From NCBI RefSeq assembly GCF_030413615.1, contig NZ_CP129236.1, positions 1,534,001 through 1,598,000 of the forward strand: a DNA stretch of 64,000 bases, given 5' to 3'. Position numbers and translations under genes: made by a program. Under the pieces are notes generated by a model, which was given only the letters and a program-made list of their open reading frames with translations, had not been told where the DNA came from and did no database searches. Below are positions 29,205-38,192 of the stretch, piece after piece. The DNA is from Planococcus shixiaomingii. GTDB taxonomy: Bacteria; Bacillota; Bacilli; Bacillales_A; Planococcaceae. Position 1 is the stretch's first letter, and every line of letters starts with the position of its first letter.

Positions 29205-30860
29205 TTGGCAAGAACACGCAAAAGATTGGGCGATATTTTAATAGAGTTGGATTTGATTACTGAAGAAGAACTTCAAGGGACGCTTGACGGAAAACAATCG
29301 GACATGAAGTTAGGGGACGCGCTCGTGCAGCGCGGCCTCATTACGGAAATGCAATTGATCGAAACGCTGGAAGTTCAGTTGGGCATTCCGCACGTATCGC
29401 TGTTCCGCTATCCATTCGATGCGAATTTGTTCAATGTCGTACCAAAAGAATTCGCGAAACGGAAATTGCTGGTGCCATTGAAAGCGGAAGGCGACCGCCT
29501 GTTTATCGCCATGACCGACCCGACCGATTTTATTACGATAGATGATTTGCGGTTGACAACTGGCTTCCAGATCGAACCTGCAATTGCCTCAAAAGAAGAT
29601 ATTGTAAAAACAATTGCCAAGTATTACGAAGAGGAATCGTACGACGAGCTGCTCGTTGGAATGCCGCAAGAAACCGTCCAGCAGGAAGACTTGAATGACT
29701 TGGATGCGCCAATCGTCCGGCTGGTCAATCAGATTTTGTCCAATGCCGTGTCGCTAAAAGCGAGTGATGTGCATTTTGATCCGCACGAAAACAAAATTCT
29801 CGTCCGCTATCGTATTGACGGCACGCTCCGGACCGAACGGATTTTGCCGAGATCGATGCAGCAAATGATAACGGCGCGCATCAAAATTTTAGCGAATCTG
29901 GACATTACCGAAAACCGGGTGCCGCAAGATGGCCGGATTAAAACAAGTGTCGACTTCCGAGCCATTGATTTACGGGTAAGTTCGCTGCCGACTGTTTTTG
30001 GTGAAAAAATCGTTATGAGGATTTTGGATTTAAGCAATAACTTGACTGATATTTCAAAGCTTGGCTTTAATCCGATAAACATGGAACGCTTTATGAAAGA
30101 AATTGATAAACCAAACGGCATCGTCCTGATTTCCGGGCCGACCGGTTCCGGGAAATCATCAACGCTTTACGCCGCACTCAATAAGTTGAACAGCGAAGAA
30201 GTCAACATCATCACAGTAGAAGATCCGGTGGAATACCAGCTTGAAGGCATCAACCAAATCCAAGTGAATACCAATGTCGGCCTGTCTTTTGCGGCCGGTC
30301 TCCGGTCCATCTTGCGGCAAGACCCGGATATCGTCATGGTGGGGGAAATCCGCGATAAAGAAACCGCAGAAATTTCAATACGGGCTTCTTTGACTGGCCA
30401 CTTAGTGTTAAGCACTATCCATACCAATGATTCGATTGCTTCCATCAACCGCTTGATGGATATGGGCGTCGAACCGTTCTTGGTAACGGCTTCTTTGAAC
30501 GCAGTCATAGCGCAGCGGCTGATCCGCAAAGTTTGCCGCGATTGCCGGGAAAACCATCCAGCAACTGTCCGTGAACAAGAAATTTTTGAAAAACGCGGCT
30601 TGACGATCGATATCATTGCACGAGGCAAAGGTTGTCCGCAATGCAATATGAGCGGTTACCGAGGACGCATGGCGATCCACGAAGTGCTAGTGGTGGATGA
30701 AGCAATCAAGAGCGTCATTAACCGGGGAGGCACGGCAGCCGAAATTCGCGAAATCGCTGTTAAAAACAACACCATTTTTTTGATAGACGATGGCTTACTA
30801 AAAGTGAAGGAGGGCATGACAACGACCGAAGAAGTTCTTCGCGTTGCCATGATAGACTAA
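29205..30860 (+). CDS. pilB: Type IV pilus assembly ATPase PilB with MshEN-type N-terminus
   Basis: A 551-aa hexameric ATPase of the GspE/PilB family that powers pilus extension. The N-terminus carries two tandem MshEN-like motifs: R7-L-G-x-x-L...Q31 and K35-L-G-x-x-L...Q58. This is the c-di-GMP-binding signature known from MshE. The ATPase core has Walker A GPTGSGKS (about 312-319), an Asp box (ITVEDPVEYQ), Walker B GEIRDKETAEI and a His box (TGHLVLSTIHTND). Zinc-type cysteines CRDC and CPQC follow. The start is TTG after GAGGAGGGAATAGC. pilT follows after 2 bp. Confidence 0.95.
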   Translation: MARTRKRLGDILIELDLITEEELQGTLDGKQSDMKLGDALVQRGLITEMQLIETLEVQLGIPHVSLFRYPFDANLFNVVPKEFAKRKLLVPLKAEGDRLFIAMTDPTDFITIDDLRLTTGFQIEPAIASKEDIVKTIAKYYEEESYDELLVGMPQETVQQEDLNDLDAPIVRLVNQILSNAVSLKASDVHFDPHENKILVRYRIDGTLRTERILPRSMQQMITARIKILANLDITENRVPQDGRIKTSVDFRAIDLRVSSLPTVFGEKIVMRILDLSNNLTDISKLGFNPINMERFMKEIDKPNGIVLISGPTGSGKSSTLYAALNKLNSEEVNIITVEDPVEYQLEGINQIQVNTNVGLSFAAGLRSILRQDPDIVMVGEIRDKETAEISIRASLTGHLVLSTIHTNDSIASINRLMDMGVEPFLVTASLNAVIAQRLIRKVCRDCRENHPATVREQEIFEKRGLTIDIIARGKGCPQCNMSGYRGRMAIHEVLVVDEAIKSVINRGGTAAEIREIAVKNNTIFLIDDGLLKVKEGMTTTEEVLRVAMID

Positions 30861-30862
30861 CC

Positions 30863-31903
30863 ATGCCAACAACTTTTATCGATAAAGTGCTGACAGCAGC
30901 ACGGGAATTGAATGTCTCGGATATTCATATGACTACCGGCATTCCGCCGGTTTTCCGCATGCACGGCACGTTGAAGCAATACGGGGAAGAAAAATTGACG
31001 CCAGACATAACGAAAGAAATCGGACGGGTCTTGATGCCGGAATCGCTGTGGGATACGTTTCTGGAAAAAGGCGAGATGGATTATTCTTATTCCATTCCCG
31101 GAGTTGCACGGTTCCGTGTTAATTCGTTTCACCAGCGCGGTTCCATTTCGCATGCTTTTCGGACAATCCCGACACATATACCGACCATAGAAGATTTAAA
31201 TATGCCTGATATATTGAAGAAACTGGCCGAAACCCACCAAGGGTTAATCTTAGTGACCGGTCCGACGGGTTCTGGGAAATCCACAACACTTGCAGCTATG
31301 ATCCGCTACATAAACGAAAACATGACTAAACATATCATTACGCTGGAAGATCCGATTGAATATATGCATAAACACGGCATGTCGGTCATCGACCAGCGCG
31401 AGGTCGGCTTTGATACGAATTCATTCGCCAACGGTTTGCGGGCGGCATTGCGCCAAGATCCCGACGTAATCCTGGTAGGGGAGATGCGCGACTTGGAGAC
31501 GATCACGACAGCCATAACGGCCGCTGAAACGGGTCACTTGGTCATGGGGACGCTCCATACATCGAGTGCCGCTTCTACCGTAGAACGGATCATTGATGTT
31601 TTCCCGCCAGAGCAGCATGCCCAAATCCGGACTCAGCTTGGAGGTATTTTAAAAGGCGTAATTTCGCAGCGTTTGTTGCCGACAGCAGACGGCAAAGGCC
31701 GTGTAGCCGCAACCGAAATCATGATTCACAATACGGCCATCGCCAACTTGATCCGCACAGAAAAAGTGCACCAAATTCCAAACGTCATTTTGACGAACCG
31801 GGCAGCGGGCATGCACTTGATGTCCACATCCGTACAAGAGCTCCTGAAAAAAGGGAAAATCACTCGCCAAGTAGCTCAGCCTTATTTAGAAGGAGAGGAA
31901 TAA
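30863..31903 (+). CDS. pilT: Twitching motility/retraction ATPase PilT
   Basis: A 346-aa ATPase that disassembles pili at their base. Walker A is GPTGSGKST (about 133-141), the Asp box is ITLEDPIEYMH, Walker B is LVGEMRDLETI and the His box is TGHLVMGTLHT. The PilT-specific C-terminal motif AIANLIRTEKVHQIPN corresponds to AIRNLIRE. Its presence distinguishes a dynamic type IV pilus from a Com pseudopilus or type II secretion system, which lack a retraction ATPase. It starts 2 bp after pilB and ends 1 bp before pilC. Confidence 0.96.
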   Translation: MPTTFIDKVLTAARELNVSDIHMTTGIPPVFRMHGTLKQYGEEKLTPDITKEIGRVLMPESLWDTFLEKGEMDYSYSIPGVARFRVNSFHQRGSISHAFRTIPTHIPTIEDLNMPDILKKLAETHQGLILVTGPTGSGKSTTLAAMIRYINENMTKHIITLEDPIEYMHKHGMSVIDQREVGFDTNSFANGLRAALRQDPDVILVGEMRDLETITTAITAAETGHLVMGTLHTSSAASTVERIIDVFPPEQHAQIRTQLGGILKGVISQRLLPTADGKGRVAATEIMIHNTAIANLIRTEKVHQIPNVILTNRAAGMHLMSTSVQELLKKGKITRQVAQPYLEGEE

Positions 31904-31904
31904 A

Positions 31905-33116
31905 GTGGCTCGCTTTAAATACGAAGGGCGTGACAAGAAGAAGATAAGGTCCGGCATTACAGTAGCGAATAACCGCCGTGAAGCGATTGAGAAATTGCGG
32001 GATGAAGGCATACGCGTCATCGATATACGTGAAATGGAAGCAACCGGATTGCAGAAAGAAATCCAATTCGGAAATCCGGTAAAACGAGATCAATTCATCA
32101 TGTTTTTGCGCCAGTTCTCCACGTTGATGCGGGCCGGGGTGACAATTGTTGACTCCGTAAAAATCTTGTCTCAACAAGTCGAATCAAAAGCCTTAAGAAA
32201 AACCTTAAGGGAAGTGGATGACGAGTTGCGAAAAGGGAATTCCTTGTCCTATTCATTTTCCAAATATCCGAAAATTTTTGAGCCGTTGACAATCAATTTG
32301 ATTCGCGCTGGTGAATTATCTGGGAATATCGATGAGTCGTTAGATCGCTTAGCCACGCATTACGACAAAGCCTATCAGACGAGGCAGAAAGTTATTTCGG
32401 CAATGTCGTATCCAGTGGTCGTGGGCATTTTGGCGATCGGTGTTGTAATTTTTCTTCTTTCATCGATTGTGCCGATGTTTGCGGATATGTTTGAAGGCAT
32501 GGGCGGGGAATTGCCTCTGATTACACAAGTGGTAATGATGGCTAGTGATTTTGTTAAAGTTTACTGGTACCTCTTAATTCTATTTGGTCTTTTAATATTT
32601 GGCACGATCTGGTTGATGAAGCGCAATGCTAAAGGAAGATTTATCCTTGATACATTGCTTTTACGAATTCCGATTTTCGGTAAAATCTTGAAAAAGTCCG
32701 CTCTCGCCAGATTGACCCGTACATTGAGTTCATTGTTCTCTAGTTCAGTGCCCATTTTGCAAGCCATGACGATGACAGAAAAAGTAGTAGGCAATGAAGT
32801 CATGTCAAAAGTGATTCTTGCATCGCGGGATTCGTTGGAACGGGGCGGTTCTTTAACTGAGCCGATGAAAAATCACTGGGCGTTTCCCCCGCTTATTCCT
32901 CATATGATTTCCATCGGAGAGCAGACAGGATCGCTCGATCATATGCTTGCTAAAGTAGCGGAATTTTACGAGAAAGAAGTGGAAGCGGAAACGGACCGGT
33001 TGAAGGCTTTAATCGAACCTTTGATGATAGTAGCGCTAGCAACATTAGTTGGGACTATAGTTCTAGCTATCATGATGCCTATGTTTGAAATGTTCCAAAA
33101 TGTAGATAAAATGTAG
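31905..33116 (+). CDS. pilC: Type IV pilus inner-membrane platform protein PilC
   Basis: A 403-aa polytopic protein of the GspF/PilC family. Two repeated cytoplasmic F domains (RQFSTLMRAGVTIVDSVKIL and LTRTLSSLFSSSVPILQAMT) are separated by a membrane hairpin, with a last membrane segment near the C-terminus (MIVALATLVGTIVLAIMMPM). It links the PilB/PilT motors to the PilM-N-O complex. The start is GTG 31905 after AAGGAGAGGAATAAA. Confidence 0.95.
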   Translation: MARFKYEGRDKKKIRSGITVANNRREAIEKLRDEGIRVIDIREMEATGLQKEIQFGNPVKRDQFIMFLRQFSTLMRAGVTIVDSVKILSQQVESKALRKTLREVDDELRKGNSLSYSFSKYPKIFEPLTINLIRAGELSGNIDESLDRLATHYDKAYQTRQKVISAMSYPVVVGILAIGVVIFLLSSIVPMFADMFEGMGGELPLITQVVMMASDFVKVYWYLLILFGLLIFGTIWLMKRNAKGRFILDTLLLRIPIFGKILKKSALARLTRTLSSLFSSSVPILQAMTMTEKVVGNEVMSKVILASRDSLERGGSLTEPMKNHWAFPPLIPHMISIGEQTGSLDHMLAKVAEFYEKEVEAETDRLKALIEPLMIVALATLVGTIVLAIMMPMFEMFQNVDKM

Positions 33117-33169
33117 GTAAAATTATCAAAAATAAAAGAAAAAATTTCTAAAAATACTGAAAAAATCTA

Positions 33170-33197
33170 TTGTTTAATTTGAGACTATTGATATAAT
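33170..33197 (+). promoter_or_regulatory. Candidate promoter for the major pilin gene
   Basis: TTGTTT, a 16-bp spacer and TATAAT, about 55 bp before the pilin start. The 135-bp gap between pilC and the pilin gene is AT-rich and otherwise empty. A separate promoter would allow high pilin levels within the operon. Confidence 0.5.
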
Positions 33198-33251
33198 AAA
33201 ACTGTACTCATCGTGGTACTAAACTGATAAGACAAACAAGGGGGAAATGAG

Positions 33252-33725
33252 ATGAAGAAATACCTTCAGAAAAAGTTAAACGACCAAAAAGGGATGACGT
33301 TGATCGAGCTATTGGCAGTTATCGTTATCATTGCGATTATTGCGGCAATTGCTATTCCGGCGATTGGGAATGTAATAGAAAATAGCCGTGTTGGGTCTGC
33401 TAAATCAGATGCTTTAAATACAATTGCTGCTGCAAATTTATACTATGCAGACAATCCGACTGTTACAGGAAATGTTAAAATTTCGGATTTGGCTAAAGGG
33501 TACTTGGAAGATGCTGCTTCATTTAAAGCTGATACAGCTGCATATGTTACCCCAGCAGGTCTTATTGATGGAGTAGCTACCATTAGCGGAGTTGTATTAA
33601 CATTTGATGAAGCAAACAAAACAGCAATTAATTCGTTGTCTAATAATTCCGACAAAGGAACGGTAACTACTGCGGGTACTACTGCTAATGGAATTCAAGG
33701 ATCAGTAACAGTAACTAATAGATAA
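33252..33725 (+). CDS. Major type IV pilin
   Basis: A 157-aa prepilin with a 14-residue leader ending NDQKG|MTLIELLAVIVIIAIIA; Glu is at +5 and the mature N-terminal residue is Met. The long hydrophobic helix ends AIPAIGN. The globular part is small, Ala/Thr-rich and lacks Cys, unlike the disulfide-closed pilins of Gram-negatives. It has its own promoter candidate and a strong binding site (AAGGGGGAAATGAG). By position and similarity to ComGC/PilA it is most likely the main pilus subunit. Confidence 0.9.
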   Translation: MKKYLQKKLNDQKGMTLIELLAVIVIIAIIAAIAIPAIGNVIENSRVGSAKSDALNTIAAANLYYADNPTVTGNVKISDLAKGYLEDAASFKADTAAYVTPAGLIDGVATISGVVLTFDEANKTAINSLSNNSDKGTVTTAGTTANGIQGSVTVTNR

Positions 33726-33751
33726 TACTTTAATTTATAGGAGCTGAAAAA

Positions 33752-34690
33752 ATGGCCTTATCGTTTTTATCGAGAAAAGCGCGAGTCGCGACAATTACTA
33801 TAGAAGAAGACGCGATTCGCTATGTCGACTTGAAATCCCATTCACCACTTCAATTATGCGATGCGGAAGAGCTTGCTCTGCCGAACGGTATCATTGAAGA
33901 CGGGAAAATCGTCGATGCAGAAGCGCTGGAATCGGTACTCGATGAGGCTGTCAATCAGTGGGGTCTCTCTAAGAAGTCAGTCCGATTCCTCGCCCCTGAC
34001 GAATTCGTTATTATCCGCAAAGTACCTTACCCCGAAGATGTTGCAGTCGATGAATTGAAAGGCCACTTTTTCATTGAAATCGGCTCGACGCTTTACTTGC
34101 CTTTTGAAGATCCCGTGTTCGATGTGGTGCCTTACCATATGGATACCGAACAACCGGAAGTACTCATCATCGCTTCCAAAGAATCGGTCATCAGCGATTA
34201 TGAAAGTGCATTGGACCGCGTGAAGCTGAAAGCGCTCGTTGCCGATATCACGCCGCTCGCTTTATACCGCTTAGCTTACCTGCAGCATGACTTCACACTA
34301 GACGAACACGTCATGCTTATCGATTTGCAGTCGAAAAAAATGACGGTGTCCATTTTCCATGAGCATTTCCCACTCTTTATGCGGCCGGTCGATTTGGATG
34401 ATGGCCTTTCCATTTCTAAAAATCCAAATGCTGTGATGGAAATTATAGAAGAAGAAGCCGAGAAATTGGCCAACTTTTACCGTTACAATATGAATGGCGG
34501 CAATGCAGGCATCACCAAAGTAATTTGCAATGGCGAATATAGCGACTGGAAGACATTTCAAGCCCGCTTAGAAGAGCGTTTTTCATTGCCGGTGCTTCCG
34601 GTCGTTCTTGAAGAAATTCCTTCCGAGAATTCGGCAGCAGTTCCGGGCCGTTTCAACCGCGCCATTGGCCTTGCGCTGAAAGAGGTGTAA
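33752..34690 (+). CDS. pilM: Type IV pilus assembly protein PilM
   Basis: A 312-aa cytoplasmic actin-like ATPase fold protein. The N-terminal phosphate-binding strand pattern IEEDAIRYVDLKSH and the VMLIDLQSKKMTVSIF segment fit the PilM/FtsA-like family. PilM binds the cytoplasmic N-terminus of PilN, coupling motor and alignment complex. pilN follows after 6 bp and supports the call. Sequence is divergent, so the symbol rests partly on synteny with pilN and pilO. Confidence 0.87.
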   Translation: MALSFLSRKARVATITIEEDAIRYVDLKSHSPLQLCDAEELALPNGIIEDGKIVDAEALESVLDEAVNQWGLSKKSVRFLAPDEFVIIRKVPYPEDVAVDELKGHFFIEIGSTLYLPFEDPVFDVVPYHMDTEQPEVLIIASKESVISDYESALDRVKLKALVADITPLALYRLAYLQHDFTLDEHVMLIDLQSKKMTVSIFHEHFPLFMRPVDLDDGLSISKNPNAVMEIIEEEAEKLANFYRYNMNGGNAGITKVICNGEYSDWKTFQARLEERFSLPVLPVVLEEIPSENSAAVPGRFNRAIGLALKEV

Positions 34691-34696
34691 ACGAAT

Positions 34697-35446
34697 ATGT
34701 TAGTAGATATTAACTTATTGCCGCAGAAAGAGCGGGATCGCCCCGCCTCTATCGTTGCGGCCATTTCCATTTTATTGTTAGCAGTCATTATTTGGAGCAT
34801 TTTCGCATTTTTAGCGGGCTCTCATGAAAAAGAACAAATCATCCTGGCTGCTGAATCCGCAGAAGTGGCAGCCCAACAAGCAGCAATTCGCCAGCAGCTC
34901 GAAGCCAAACAGGGCTTGAATGAAGAACAGCAACTAAAAGTGACGGTTGACTGGGCAGAAAACTATCAATTCGATACGCTTCCCTTGCTCGCTGACCTTG
35001 TCTCAAAATTGCCGGAACGCGGTTTTTTTGACAGTTTCTCGTATACCGGTATGGACCAAGCTATTTTAACGGTGCAGTTTGATACTGCCCGCGAAGCAGC
35101 CTATTACTTAGCTCAGTTAAAAACATCTGAACTGCTGGAATCGGCCACACTCGATTCGGTGACTAAACAAGATTTAGAAACTGAAGCAACTGAAGATGAA
35201 ACGGCAGAAGAGGATGTTGTAACTGAAAATCCCCGTTACCTTGCCACCTACACGTTAGTGTTTGTTGATGCGCGAATCCCTGCTGAAACAGTCGAAGGAG
35301 CTCCGGTCGTTGAACCGGCACAACCAGCTGCTGAAGAGCCTGTACCTGCGGAGGAAACGCCGGCTCAGCCTGAAGCAGAAGTTGACGTGGAAGTTAATAC
35401 CGAAACCGAGACGGCTCCAACAGAAACGGAGGCGGATGGGCAATGA
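34697..35446 (+). CDS. pilN: Type IV pilus assembly protein PilN
   Basis: A 249-aa bitopic membrane protein. The hallmark N-terminus VDINLLPQKE is the PilM-binding peptide; a membrane helix lies at about 18-41, then a coiled coil (EKEQIILAAESAEVAAQQ) and a ferredoxin-like extracytoplasmic domain. The C-terminal third is an acidic, Pro/Glu-rich linker, unusual for PilN and probably disordered. pilO begins inside its stop codon (4-bp overlap). Confidence 0.9.
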   Translation: MLVDINLLPQKERDRPASIVAAISILLLAVIIWSIFAFLAGSHEKEQIILAAESAEVAAQQAAIRQQLEAKQGLNEEQQLKVTVDWAENYQFDTLPLLADLVSKLPERGFFDSFSYTGMDQAILTVQFDTAREAAYYLAQLKTSELLESATLDSVTKQDLETEATEDETAEEDVVTENPRYLATYTLVFVDARIPAETVEGAPVVEPAQPAAEEPVPAEETPAQPEAEVDVEVNTETETAPTETEADGQ

Positions 35447-36411
35447 GCAGCATGACGAAACGGCAAAAAGAAATTGCCTTAATTGCATTGGCGGTCGTAT
35501 TTCTGTTAGCACTGGCAGCATATTCATATTTTTCGGTGTACGCTCCTGCAAAGGCTGCACGGCTGCAGGCGGAACAAACGCTCAGTTCGGAACGCGACGT
35601 TTTAATGGCACTGCAGACACAATTGAAAGAAGTGCCTGAAGGTGAAAAGATTTCCACGAGTGAACTGCAGCAAAAAGTTTCAGTGGAACCCTTGTCTGAA
35701 CTGATCATCCTGCAAATCGAACAAGCTGAACTGATTTCCAATTCGCTTGTGAAAGACATTGCGATTGCCGAAGCGCCGGTTGTATTGCCGGTTCCTGTAG
35801 AAGGGCTTGAGAACTTGCAGGCCGTCCAGACGACGGTTGCGATTGAAGTTCCTGATTACAATAGCATCACAACATTCATCAAAGAAATTGAAGCGATGGA
35901 ACGTATTATGATTGTCGATTCAATCGATTTTGGCGCAAATAAAGAAGTGACAGCTGCCGATCAGGAACGAGAATTAGTAGAGGTTACTGTAGCGTTTTCC
36001 GCCTATTTCCGTCCCGACTTGATCGCTTTAGCAGATACACTTCCGAAGGTTGATGCTCCGGCACCAGCACGGAAAAGCAATCCGCTGCCGCAAAATGATG
36101 GTACGAAATTTGCGGACCAAGAAGAGATAGAAGAGGCTCCTTCCAATGAAGCGGAAGTGGATGTTGACGTAAACGTCAATGTGAAAGATGATGCTTCTGC
36201 TTCTAAAGCTGCTACCGAAACAGTTAACCCAAATGTAGCGGGCATCAATACCACACCAAAGCATAAAGTGATAAAAGGCGATACACTGTTTTCCATCGCC
36301 ATCAAATACTACAACACGAAAGACGGGATGGCTTGGATTCAGCGAGCAAACAACATGAGGGACGCAAAGGTCATGATCGGCCAGACCTTGACCATTCCAA
36401 AACGTCCTTAA
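35443..36411 (+). CDS. pilO: PilO-like pilus alignment protein fused to a C-terminal LysM domain
   Basis: A 322-aa protein. A membrane helix at about 12-29 and a coiled coil are followed by a PilO-like ferredoxin domain (VAIEVPDYNSITTFIKEIE, about 130-195). A Pro/Asp/Lys-rich linker (about 200-270) follows, then a LysM domain from about 275 to the end (HKVIKGDTLFSIAIKYYN, VMIGQTLTIPKR). LysM binds peptidoglycan GlcNAc. Placed outside the membrane by PilO topology, it would tether the PilM-N-O platform to the cell wall. Overlaps pilN by 4 bp. Confidence 0.9.
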   Translation: MSSMTKRQKEIALIALAVVFLLALAAYSYFSVYAPAKAARLQAEQTLSSERDVLMALQTQLKEVPEGEKISTSELQQKVSVEPLSELIILQIEQAELISNSLVKDIAIAEAPVVLPVPVEGLENLQAVQTTVAIEVPDYNSITTFIKEIEAMERIMIVDSIDFGANKEVTAADQERELVEVTVAFSAYFRPDLIALADTLPKVDAPAPARKSNPLPQNDGTKFADQEEIEEAPSNEAEVDVDVNVNVKDDASASKAATETVNPNVAGINTTPKHKVIKGDTLFSIAIKYYNTKDGMAWIQRANNMRDAKVMIGQTLTIPKRP

Positions 36412-36413
36412 GG

Positions 36414-36443
36414 AGAGAAATCACTTTGATTTCTCTTTTTTTT
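36414..36443 (+). terminator. Intrinsic terminator after pilO
   Basis: Perfect 10-bp stem agagaaatca / tgatttctct (36414-36423, 36427-36436) and a T run. It ends or attenuates the pilus operon before pilD, whose start is only about 35 bp further. Confidence 0.8.
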
Positions 36444-36476
36444 CAATAAAAATTCTATTAGTAAGTGAGGGTTACT

Positions 36477-37232
36477 ATGACAATTACATATGCAGTTTTC
36501 TTTTTTATTTTCGGGCTCGTCTTCGGCTCGTTCTTCAACGTCGTCGGATTGCGCGTACCGAAAAAAGAGTCGATCGCTTATCCACCGTCTCACTGCACAA
36601 ATTGCAACCGCCAATTGACGGCGATCGATTTGGTGCCGGTCTTATCGTTTTTATTTTTAAAAGGAAAATGCCGGACATGCGGATCGAAAATCCATTGGGT
36701 TTATCCGCTGATGGAATTTATCACGGGCGCGTTGTTCACGTTATCGTTTTTGCATTTCGGCTTTACGCCGGAACTGGTCATCGCGATTTTATTCGTCTCG
36801 CTGCTCGTCATCATCACTGTGTCGGACATTGCGTATATGCTTATACCGGATAAAGTGCTGCTGCCGTTTGCGGCCTTGCTGCTCGCGCTGCGCTTTATCA
36901 TCCCGCTCGACACTTGGTGGGACAGCTTGCTCGGTGCGGTGGTCGGATTTTCGCTGCTGTTCTTGATTGCGGTTGTGTCAAAAGGCGGCATGGGAGGCGG
37001 CGACATCAAATTATTTTTCGCTATCGGCCTAGTCGTCGGAACAATGGGAACCTTGATGACTTTATTCTTCGCTTCCATTATTGGAGCGGTCGTGGGCATC
37101 ATCCAGCTGCGCATCACCAAGCAAGGGCGCAAGACACCGATTCCGTTCGGCCCGTCGATTGCGGTCGGAGCGTTGATCGTTTATTTCTACGGCTTTGGTA
37201 TTTTAGACTGGTATATGAGTTTTATGGGATGA
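36477..37232 (+). CDS. pilD: Type IV prepilin peptidase PilD/ComC
   Basis: A 251-aa polytopic aspartic peptidase and N-methyltransferase that processes the prepilins of this locus. The N-terminal zinc-type motif CTNC...CRTC is present. Catalytic aspartates lie in SDIAYMLIPDK and GGGDIKLF. ATG 36477 follows GTGAGGGTT; the in-frame GTG at 36465 overlaps that site. It is the positional counterpart of B. subtilis comC, next to folC and maf. Confidence 0.95.
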   Translation: MTITYAVFFFIFGLVFGSFFNVVGLRVPKKESIAYPPSHCTNCNRQLTAIDLVPVLSFLFLKGKCRTCGSKIHWVYPLMEFITGALFTLSFLHFGFTPELVIAILFVSLLVIITVSDIAYMLIPDKVLLPFAALLLALRFIIPLDTWWDSLLGAVVGFSLLFLIAVVSKGGMGGGDIKLFFAIGLVVGTMGTLMTLFFASIIGAVVGIIQLRITKQGRKTPIPFGPSIAVGALIVYFYGFGILDWYMSFMG

Positions 37233-37274
37233 AGCCTTGGCTTTGTCCTTTTTTAGTATTGAAGAAGAAACATA

Positions 37275-37398
37275 GATGAAAGAGTGGAGAGCGGCGACTC
37301 CAGCGGGGAAAGCGGGCCAAGCAAGACCCCGCAAGGCGATAGCCTGAGGAGGCTTGCGGACCGCCCCGCGGAAAGCGTCCGCTCGGAGCGAATTCATC
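37275..37398 (+). repeat. GC-rich palindromic repeat element, copy 4
   Basis: A 124-bp element from gatgaaagagtgg to gagcgaattcatc. The outer arms gatgaa/ttcatc and gagcgg/ccgctc pair around an AGA/GAA internal loop. It shares ggcgactccagcggg, ctgaggaggct and ccgcggaaagcgtccgc with copy 1 (minus strand of 5642-5766) and with copies 2, 3 and 5 in part. It occupies the place of spoIIB in B. subtilis. Confidence 0.78.
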
Positions 37399-37583
37399 CA
37401 AACAATTTTTTTAATTAAAATATTTTTTTAAAACCGGACAGCTGATCACTTTCCGGGAATCACACCGTCCAAATTTCATTTTTAAAATTGCTATAGCCAC
37501 CAAAACTCATTTTCTCGTTTTTCTATACAATTTTCAGCCCGTAGGAATTTAGGTATGATGTTAGAAAAAGGAGGAGTTAGTTT
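37399..37583. other. AT-rich spacer before maf
   Basis: No gene was recognised. A weak promoter candidate for maf (TTTTCA, 17 bp, TATGAT) ends near 37559, and a strong binding site AAAAGGAGGAG lies just before the maf start. Confidence 0.4.
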
Positions 37584-38192
37584 ATGAAGTTTATTGCCAA
37601 CCAACCAATCGTACTTGCATCCCAGTCGCCGCGCCGGCAGGAGCTGCTGCGCTCGCTCGGACTTGATTTTGAAGTGGTCCCAAGCCAGAAGGATGAACCG
37701 CATCCAGCAGCGTTCCATACAGCCATGGGTTATGTTATCGAGTGCGCAGCCCAAAAAGCGCGTGAGGTAGCGAAGAAGCATAAGGATTCAGTTGTCATCG
37801 GATCGGACACGATCGTTGTCCTAGATGGCGAAATTTTGTTGAAACCGAAAACAAAAGAAGAAGCGCAAACTTATTTGCGGAAACTGTCCGGAAAGACGCA
37901 TGATGTCATTACGTCAATTACGGTTGTCCACGGCGCAAGCGAATTATCATTCCACGAACTGGCGAAAGTGACGTTCTATGATCTGTCTGAGGATTGGATC
38001 GAAGCGTATACGGCTACGGATGACCCGTACGATAAAGCAGGCGCATACGGCATCCAGACGGCGTCTGGCATCTTCGTGAAGAAAATCGACGGCGACTATA
38101 ACACGGTGGTCGGGCTGCCGCTCGCAAGCCTTGCGCAAAAGCTGTCGCGAGCAGGTTACATTCGCTTGGAAAAGAGCCGGATTGAATGCTGA
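37584..38192 (+). CDS. maf: Maf-family nucleoside triphosphate pyrophosphatase
   Basis: House-cleaning enzyme that hydrolyses dTTP/UTP and modified nucleotides to monophosphates. The N-terminal motif is LASQSPRRQELLRSLG; the catalytic Asp is in VVIGSDTIVVLDGEILLKP, followed by the family RKLSGKTHDVIT and YDKAGAYGIQ. 202 aa. It overlaps radC by 7 bp. Confidence 0.96.
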   Translation: MKFIANQPIVLASQSPRRQELLRSLGLDFEVVPSQKDEPHPAAFHTAMGYVIECAAQKAREVAKKHKDSVVIGSDTIVVLDGEILLKPKTKEEAQTYLRKLSGKTHDVITSITVVHGASELSFHELAKVTFYDLSEDWIEAYTATDDPYDKAGAYGIQTASGIFVKKIDGDYNTVVGLPLASLAQKLSRAGYIRLEKSRIEC

